A stretch of DNA of 10,886 bases from positions 1 through 10,886 of the forward strand of contig PBDH01000013.1 in the NCBI GenBank assembly GCA_002717305.1, written 5' to 3'. The DNA comes from Gammaproteobacteria bacterium (GTDB lineage: Bacteria > Pseudomonadota > Gammaproteobacteria > Pseudomonadales > Litorivicinaceae). How positions within the stretch are numbered: the stretch's first letter is position 1; each line of letters begins with the position of its first letter. The notes beneath the pieces were generated by a model. The model was not told the DNA's origin, made no database searches, and saw nothing but the letters and a program-made list of their open reading frames with translations. Shown piece by piece: positions 6,376 through 10,886 of this stretch. The position numbers and the translations under genes were made by a program.

Positions 6376-7255
6376 GTCGATGATCTATCGTCGAATTGGC
6401 GTAGCGCATCCGGTAGGTAAAAAGACCAGCCAATGCGACGAGCAATACCGCGCCCCCAATGAAATCGTTTTGCCTCGGGACCTCGCCGACCAAGCTCCAT
6501 ACAATGATCGGCCCAATCAGTGTCTCGAGCAAGAGATAAAGACCCACCTCCGGCGCAGGTAAATATTTAGGGGCGATGGTTATTAGCATAAATGACAGTG
6601 AACAGACAATGCATGCGTTGACCGTTAGCAACCAAACCGATTCCTGTGGGATAGAAACCGAATCGATTGCAAACCAAATAACACAAGCCATCATGAGATT
6701 TGCTGACCCGTACAATGGCCAAATGTGATCTCTAGGGTAATGACGAGTCAAACTGATGCCTAATCCGGTCAATCCAGGAACAAAGAAGCACGCGAGATAG
6801 CCCGTAATTGGTGTGCCATCGGGGATTGCGGAACCCGAAATCGACGCGCCGATGATTCCGATCACGATCGCGATCCATAAAGCGAGATCGGTTGATTCTC
6901 CGAATAGGATCCGGCTGGCAAACGCCGAGGCAAGTGGTGTTAGCGCCACAAACACTAGCATGGTCAGTGCCCCCAAAAGAGTGACACCGAAAACAAAGGA
7001 CATTGAGGAAATACCGAAAGAGAGAACGATACCAACAGACACAGCTGTGTGGTGTGTCAGTTGGTAAACAAATTCTGCCGGTGACCGGGCCAATGCCGCT
7101 ACCCACAAAACGAAACAGATCCCTATCCCTCTCCAGAACGACACCACATAGGGATCACCATCAATTAACCGCAAAAGTCCAGAATCTGGAGACAGCACTA
7201 ACACGCCAAGAATCATTAATGCAGTGCCATAGGCGTGATTGGACAATCGCTTCAT
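6368..7255 (-). CDS. EamA-family (drug/metabolite transporter superfamily) permease
   Basis: An inner-membrane protein of 295 residues with about ten hydrophobic segments in two EamA repeats, the standard DMT size. The first repeat includes the VSFWRGIGICFVLW helix and the FVALTPLASAFASRILFGE segment. The second ends with LLLETLIGPIIVWSLVGEVP, a classic EamA ending in which a helix is followed by a glutamate. DMT proteins of this type mostly export amino acids or metabolites, and the substrate cannot be read from sequence. The frame stays open to 7354, but I choose ATG 7255 because it overlaps the LysE-family stop as ATGA and gives MKRLSNHAYG leading straight into helix 1. The extra 33 upstream residues would be hydrophilic and lie inside the LysE gene. 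Its stop overlaps the AEC start by 8 bases. Confidence 0.88.
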   Translation of the reverse strand: MKRLSNHAYGTALMILGVLVLSPDSGLLRLIDGDPYVVSFWRGIGICFVLWVAALARSPAEFVYQLTHHTAVSVGIVLSFGISSMSFVFGVTLLGALTMLVFVALTPLASAFASRILFGESTDLALWIAIVIGIIGASISGSAIPDGTPITGYLACFFVPGLTGLGISLTRHYPRDHIWPLYGSANLMMACVIWFAIDSVSIPQESVWLLTVNACIVCSLSFMLITIAPKYLPAPEVGLYLLLETLIGPIIVWSLVGEVPRQNDFIGGAVLLVALAGLFTYRMRYANSTIDHRHG

Positions 7256-7860
7256 GGGACCAGAATCAACCCCGCTGCGGCGGCCAGAGCGACCGCTGTA
7301 AAATGTGACAGCCACCACGCGCTCTGGCCGTCCTCGAACCTCTCCTGTAACCAACGGCCACCAAACGCATACAACCCAATCGCTGCAATTTCGACGAGTA
7401 CAAATGTACTACCCATCACCATAATTTGCGGCACGACTGGGCCCACTGGATCAATAAATTGGGGGAAGAATGCATAAAAAATCAGAATCAACTTCGGGTT
7501 TGTGAAGGCGACGAGGGCCTCTGACCTAGCCATAAGCCAGAGCGTCTCACGTACCTCCAGATCAAAATGCGTTGACACCACCACATGAAGTGCCTGCCAT
7601 GCCATCCACAACAAATAAACGGCGCCAATGATCCGTAGCCACATGAACGCGCTCGCGCTGAGCGCCAGAAGCGTCTCTACGCCTACCGCAAGTAAGACCA
7701 GCATAACCCCCATGACTGGCAGTCGGGCGAGCCCCGCCAGTGTCGCGTGCCGCGCATTGGTGTGGATTCCATGGACCAATGCGATTAGATTATTCGGTCC
7801 CGGAAAAAAATTCATTCCGATACAAGCTGGTAGAAAAATCCACCACTGGGCCGCATTCAT
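7252..7860 (-). CDS. LysE/RhtB-family amino-acid exporter
   Basis: A 202-residue membrane protein with about six hydrophobic segments, the usual size for LysE/RhtB proteins (about 205). The first helix ends in FPGPNNLIAL (19-28), the family's PGPN signature. It is followed by a small-residue segment (GLARLPVMGVMLVLLAVGV, about 43-61) and WLRIIGAVYLLWMAWQAL. FTNPKLILIFYAFFPQF is the conserved N-P-K segment before helix 4. Members export lysine, threonine, homoserine, leucine and similar compounds, and the substrate here is unknown. ATG 7860 is well supported by GAGG at 7867-7870. It is the first gene of the minus-strand unit and faces the phosphatase gene across 39 bases, so its promoter probably lies within that gene. 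I do not see a convincing one. Confidence 0.92.
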   Translation of the reverse strand: MNAAQWWIFLPACIGMNFFPGPNNLIALVHGIHTNARHATLAGLARLPVMGVMLVLLAVGVETLLALSASAFMWLRIIGAVYLLWMAWQALHVVVSTHFDLEVRETLWLMARSEALVAFTNPKLILIFYAFFPQFIDPVGPVVPQIMVMGSTFVLVEIAAIGLYAFGGRWLQERFEDGQSAWWLSHFTAVALAAAAGLILVP

Positions 7861-7866
7861 GGACTA

Positions 7867-7870
7867 CCTC
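7867..7870 (-). promoter_or_regulatory. Ribosome binding site for the LysE-family gene
   Basis: GAGG on the minus strand lies six bases before ATG 7860 and is one of the clearest Shine-Dalgarno sites in the window. It falls in the 39-base divergent gap (7861-7899), which is too short to hold two complete promoters with leaders. Confidence 0.65.
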
Positions 7871-7899
7871 AACAAAACAGACGCGGGAGTGTACATCGG

Positions 7900-8481
7900 A
7901 TGATCAGCAAACATCGGCAATTGTGTTGGTTTTTTGTTATCTGCATGGTCCCTCTTCAAGTTTTGCAAGCTCAGACTCAGGTCATCAGCCTCAAAGATGC
8001 ACTCGAGACCCGCGGCACTGTGATCTTTTTTCGTCACGCTTTGGCACCAGGGTCCGGTGACCCGACCAATTTTAAGGTCGATGATTGCTTGACCCAACGA
8101 AATCTGGACATACGCGGCCGAGAGCAAGCAAAGCGCATCGGTGGAGCATTTAAAGTTCTAGATTTTGCGACGGATACCGTCCATTCAAGTCCCTGGTGCC
8201 GGTGTCTCGAGACAGCGCGGCTAATGGATATCGGACCAGTGGAATCATTCGACGGTCTGAGCTCCTTTTTTGAGGGCCACGTGGACCGGCAGGCAACACT
8301 CAAACTCCTATCAGACAAGCTGTTAACGATCTCTAATCGTCACGAAACACCAGCTATCATGATCACTCACCAGGTTGTGATCAGAGCAATCACCAGATTA
8401 GTCACCTCCTCGGGTGAGGCGATCTTGTATTATCCTAAGAGGGATATATCGTCACGGATCCGGCTGACTGAAAATGACTGA
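7900..8481 (+). CDS. Exported histidine phosphatase family protein
   Basis: A 193-residue member of the histidine phosphatase (phosphoglycerate-mutase-like) superfamily. A basic start (MISKHRQ), a hydrophobic stretch (9-22) and small residues (LQAQ) form a likely Sec signal peptide cut near residue 24-25, so the enzyme probably works in the periplasm. FFRHALAP (43-50) carries the RH(G/A) motif with nucleophile His46. HSSPWCRCLETA (95-106) supplies Arg101, FFEGH (123-127) a candidate acid Glu125, and MITHQ (154-158) the second catalytic His157. Cys63, Cys100 and Cys102 could form disulfides after export. Family members dephosphorylate small molecules or lipopolysaccharide-linked phosphates, and the substrate here is not predictable. 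ATG 7900 has GGGAG at 7885-7889. The last 8 bases overlap the GMC oxidoreductase start, suggesting coupled translation. Confidence 0.87.
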   Translation: MISKHRQLCWFFVICMVPLQVLQAQTQVISLKDALETRGTVIFFRHALAPGSGDPTNFKVDDCLTQRNLDIRGREQAKRIGGAFKVLDFATDTVHSSPWCRCLETARLMDIGPVESFDGLSSFFEGHVDRQATLKLLSDKLLTISNRHETPAIMITHQVVIRAITRLVTSSGEAILYYPKRDISSRIRLTEND

Positions 8482-10057
8482 CCGTCTTCACACAGATACA
8501 CTGATCATCGGCGCGGGTAGCGCGGGCTGTGTGATTGCGAACCGCTTGTCAGCAAATCCTCAACATCAGGTCACCCTGGTAGAGGCTGGCGGCAGAGATA
8601 ACTGGCATTGGATCCATATCCCAGTCGGCTATCTCTACACCATGGGGAATCCCAAAACAGACTGGTGCTACTCAACAACGCCGCAGGATGGTCTGAATGG
8701 CCGCAGCCTCGCATATCCGCGCGGGCGAGTCTTGGGTGGATGCTCGAGTATTAACGGCATGATCTACATGCGCGGACAAAAAGACGACTACGCCTCGTGG
8801 GGTGAGGGATGGTCTTGGGACGATATACTTCCCTTTTACAAAAAGTCGGAGAACTACCATCGAGGTGCTGACGAACACCATTCGGATCAAGGCGAGATGC
8901 TGGTTCAGGAACAACGACTCAAGTGGGATGTTCTCGAAAAATTTAAAAAAGTTTGTGAAGAGAGTGGATTCAATGACAGACCCGACTTCAACTGCGGAGA
9001 CAACAGTGGAGTCGGTTATTTCGAGGTCACCCAAAAAAAAGGGGTCCGTTGGTCATCGGCCCGTGCGTTCTTGCACCCGGTAATGCATCGGTCAAATCTT
9101 AAGGTAATGACCAAAACCTTGACCGAGCGGCTTATTTTTGATGGAGACCGTTGCATCGGTATGGAAGGAACCCGCCATGGAAAGCCCGTTTCAATTCTAG
9201 CAGCGCGTATAGTTCTGGCCGCCGGTGCGGTCGGCTCACCATCGCTACTTGAACGATCTGGGATTGGCTCTGAATCGGTACTTAAACCGCTGGATATCCC
9301 AATCCGAAACCGACTCGAAGGCGTTGGTAAGAACCTTCAAGACCATCTGCAGGTCCGCTTACAGTACCGGCTGGATACCGGCGAGACGCTCAACCAGCAG
9401 GCCAACTCTTGGCTCGGTAGGATCAAGATGGGGCTGCAGTACGCCTATAACCAGTCAGGGCCCCTGTCGATGGCGCCCAGCCAACTTGGAGCATTTTTTA
9501 AGTCGAGCGACGAGGTAGATCGAGCCGACCTCGAATTCCACATACAACCAATGAGCGCCGATAAACTTGGTGCCGACCTACACCCTTTCCCCGGAATGAC
9601 CGCAAGCGTCTGTCATCTGCGACCCAAGAGTCGGGGCACGACCCACATCAGTGGCACCAACGCATCGGATCCCCCAATCATTGACCCCAATTATCTATCC
9701 GAGGCATACGACCGTAAGATCGTATGCAGAGCAATCGAAAAAACCAGAGACCTGGTGGACCACCCGCTACTCGCTGAATTCTCACCATCCGAACACAAGC
9801 CGGGACGAACACAGAAAACTGATCACGACCTCGTAAAGGCCGCTGGTGACGTGGCGACAACGATTTTTCATCCAGTAGGGACCGCAAAGATGGGACCCGA
9901 CACCGACGGCGAGGCAGTTGTCTCCGAAAAACTAAGGGTCCACGGTTTACGTGACCTTTACATCGCCGACGCGTCGGTCGTTCCCACAATAACCAGCGGG
10001 AACACTCACGCCCCGGTCGTTATGATTGCCGAGCGGCTCGCGGCGTGGCTGAACTAA
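8474..10057 (+). CDS. GMC-family FAD-dependent alcohol oxidoreductase (choline dehydrogenase-like)
   Basis: GMC enzymes oxidise alcohols to aldehydes with FAD. This 527-residue protein is typical for the bacterial choline/alcohol dehydrogenase-like branch. GAGSAG (13-18) binds FAD, VEAGG (36-40) follows, GRVLGGCSSINGM (84-96) is GMC signature 1 and GAVGSPSLLERSGIG (251-265) is signature 2. Active-site His466 sits in FHPVGTAKMG (465-474). The second active-site residue falls in SGNTHAPV (508-515): His512 appears where choline oxidase-type enzymes have Asn, giving a His-His pair as in glucose oxidase-like members. No signal peptide is seen, so it is probably cytoplasmic. The true substrate is open, and no betaine aldehyde dehydrogenase is next to it, so I do not call it BetA. 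The start overlaps the phosphatase stop by 8 bases, and the 3' end overlaps the convergent LigJ-like gene by 38 bases. Confidence 0.92.
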   Translation: MTDRLHTDTLIIGAGSAGCVIANRLSANPQHQVTLVEAGGRDNWHWIHIPVGYLYTMGNPKTDWCYSTTPQDGLNGRSLAYPRGRVLGGCSSINGMIYMRGQKDDYASWGEGWSWDDILPFYKKSENYHRGADEHHSDQGEMLVQEQRLKWDVLEKFKKVCEESGFNDRPDFNCGDNSGVGYFEVTQKKGVRWSSARAFLHPVMHRSNLKVMTKTLTERLIFDGDRCIGMEGTRHGKPVSILAARIVLAAGAVGSPSLLERSGIGSESVLKPLDIPIRNRLEGVGKNLQDHLQVRLQYRLDTGETLNQQANSWLGRIKMGLQYAYNQSGPLSMAPSQLGAFFKSSDEVDRADLEFHIQPMSADKLGADLHPFPGMTASVCHLRPKSRGTTHISGTNASDPPIIDPNYLSEAYDRKIVCRAIEKTRDLVDHPLLAEFSPSEHKPGRTQKTDHDLVKAAGDVATTIFHPVGTAKMGPDTDGEAVVSEKLRVHGLRDLYIADASVVPTITSGNTHAPVVMIAERLAAWLN

Positions 10058-10886
10058 TCCCATGACTGGCGTAGAGTCCCAAATCATTTAGACGTTTATC
10101 CAATCGAGGGAATACCCGTCTAGCGTTACCCTCGAAAAGCTTTTCCAGATCGACACTGGTTAGCCCTAACTGGTCAATATATTTCTTGGTATCGTCAAAA
10201 TACTCCCCAGTATTTGGGTCGATTCCCTTCACCGCACCAAGCATCTCAGAACCAAATAACACATTGTCTGTGCCAATGACTGACAACAAAAGCTCTACCC
10301 CCGGCTTATGATAGACACAGGTGTCAAAGAACACGTTCTTCATAATGTATTCCTTTGGTTCGGGCTTTCCGAGCATCTGCGCGAGGCCACGGTACCGTCC
10401 CCAGTGGTAGGGAATAGCACCCCCGCCGTGGGGGATAATAAAACGAAGGTCGGGGAACTCAGAGAAAAGGTCACCCTGAACGAGCTGCATGAAGGCAGAC
10501 GTGTCGCCATTGATGTAGTGTGCGCCCGTTGTGTGGTGGCACTCGTTACATGACCCAGAGACGTGAATCATCGCAGGGACATCCAACTCCACCATCACTT
10601 CATACAGCGGGTACCAGTAAGGGTCAGTTAATGGCTTGCCTGTCCAGTGGCCTCCCGAAGGGTCAGGGTTCAGGTTGAACCCAACGAAATCCATCTCTAC
10701 ACATCGGCGTAACTCGTCAATTGCCGGGCCCAGTGACTTACCCCCCTCCTGCGGTAGTTGGCACCCAGGTGCGAAGTTTTTGGGAAACAGCTCGCAGACT
10801 CGGTGGATAAGGTCGTTACTCTCACGGGCCCAGGCGATCGATGTCTTTAGATCAGCCTGGTGCTGCCCCATCGCTGACGCTTTTGG
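10020..10886 (-). CDS. ligJ: LigJ-like 4-oxalomesaconate hydratase, amidohydrolase superfamily (N-terminus beyond window)
   Basis: The visible 288 residues closely resemble LigJ, the zinc-dependent 4-oxalomesaconate hydratase of the protocatechuate/gallate 4,5-cleavage pathway, which yields 4-carboxy-4-hydroxy-2-oxoadipate. Diagnostic stretches, numbered from the ATG at 10871, are GHWTGKPLTDPYWYPLYE (74-91), MIHVSGSCNE (101-110) with a probable metal-binding His103, HHTTGAHYINGDTSAFMQ (112-129), IIPHGGGAIPYHWGR (145-159), FFDTCVYH (181-188) and FGSEMLGAVKGIDP (206-219) with active-site Glu209. The frame is open through the right edge (codons for PKASA precede the ATG). The family is about 340 residues, so roughly 50-60, including the first HxH metal motif, lie outside. 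The tail runs about 15 residues past the usual NARRVFPRL ending. The stop (10020-10022) lies inside the 3' end of the GMC gene. Confidence 0.87.
   Translation of the reverse strand, partial: PKASAMGQHQADLKTSIAWARESNDLIHRVCELFPKNFAPGCQLPQEGGKSLGPAIDELRRCVEMDFVGFNLNPDPSGGHWTGKPLTDPYWYPLYEVMVELDVPAMIHVSGSCNECHHTTGAHYINGDTSAFMQLVQGDLFSEFPDLRFIIPHGGGAIPYHWGRYRGLAQMLGKPEPKEYIMKNVFFDTCVYHKPGVELLLSVIGTDNVLFGSEMLGAVKGIDPNTGEYFDDTKKYIDQLGLTSVDLEKLFEGNARRVFPRLDKRLNDLGLYASHGISSATPRAARQS

Noticed and set aside
6732..7106. 124-codon minus-strand open frame inside the EamA gene
   Set aside because: Alternative frame of a clear membrane protein gene. The translation is Cys- and Arg-rich with no coherent motif.
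7256..7354. N-terminal extension of the EamA-family gene
   Set aside because: It overlaps the 3' end of the LysE gene, encodes an Arg-rich hydrophilic stretch unlike family members, and the ATGA overlap at 7252-7255 is a better start.
7861..7899. Promoters in the divergent gap between the LysE and phosphatase genes
   Set aside because: I looked for -35/-10 pairs on both strands across the gap and the flanking 60 bases and found none with acceptable spacing and match. Only the Shine-Dalgarno sites are supportable.
8672..9034. 120-codon minus-strand open frame inside the GMC gene
   Set aside because: Antisense shadow of a strongly conserved GMC coding region, with no recognisable domain.
1..10886. 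CRISPR array, tRNA or rRNA gene, insertion sequence or prophage
   Set aside because: No regularly spaced repeats, cloverleaf-like segments, transposase motifs or phage structural genes were seen. Nearly all sequence is explained by metabolic and transport genes.

Overview
The window looks like a gene-dense chromosomal segment from a free-living member of the Proteobacteria (Pseudomonadota). The evidence is an SpeE close to the enterobacterial type, a DUF3422 protein (a family I know mainly from proteobacteria), a TRAP-type permease fragment, a GMC oxidoreductase and a LigJ-type aromatic-catabolism enzyme. Class is left open. I see no phage, insertion sequence, CRISPR array or RNA gene. Several genes appear to start at TTG or GTG.

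Layout: (1) 1-260 is a leader region with a sigma70-like promoter (113-140) and a repeated 8-mer. (2) 261-1546 (+) is a speD-speE operon that makes spermidine: AdoMet decarboxylase and spermidine synthase share one base. A palindrome followed by T residues ends it. (3) 1646-2881 (-) is a DUF3422 membrane-anchored protein, convergent with speE. (4) 2970-7860 (-) is one tightly packed transcription unit. Read 5' to 3' it holds a LysE-family exporter, an EamA/DMT transporter, an AEC-family transporter, an LhgO-like FAD oxidase, a divergent SDR that lacks the YxxxK motif, and the C-terminal fragment of a fused TRAP permease. Neighbouring genes overlap or are 12 bases apart, so they are probably co-expressed. 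(5) 7900-10057 (+) starts divergently only 39 bases from the LysE gene. It encodes an exported histidine phosphatase and a GMC oxidoreductase, overlapping by 8 bases. (6) 10020-10886 (-) is the C-terminal part of a LigJ-like 4-oxalomesaconate hydratase. It runs off the right edge and overlaps the GMC gene tail to tail.

The polyamine operon is conventional. The most unusual part is the minus-strand unit: three unrelated families of putative small-solute carriers in a row, then an enzyme predicted to oxidise a 2-hydroxy acid and a reductase-like SDR without the usual catalytic pair. It ends in a severed transporter domain that still has a start codon overlapping the upstream stop. A shared hydroxy-acid or amino-acid substrate is a reasonable idea, but it is inference. 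I found no clear sign of a wholly new defence or mobile system.
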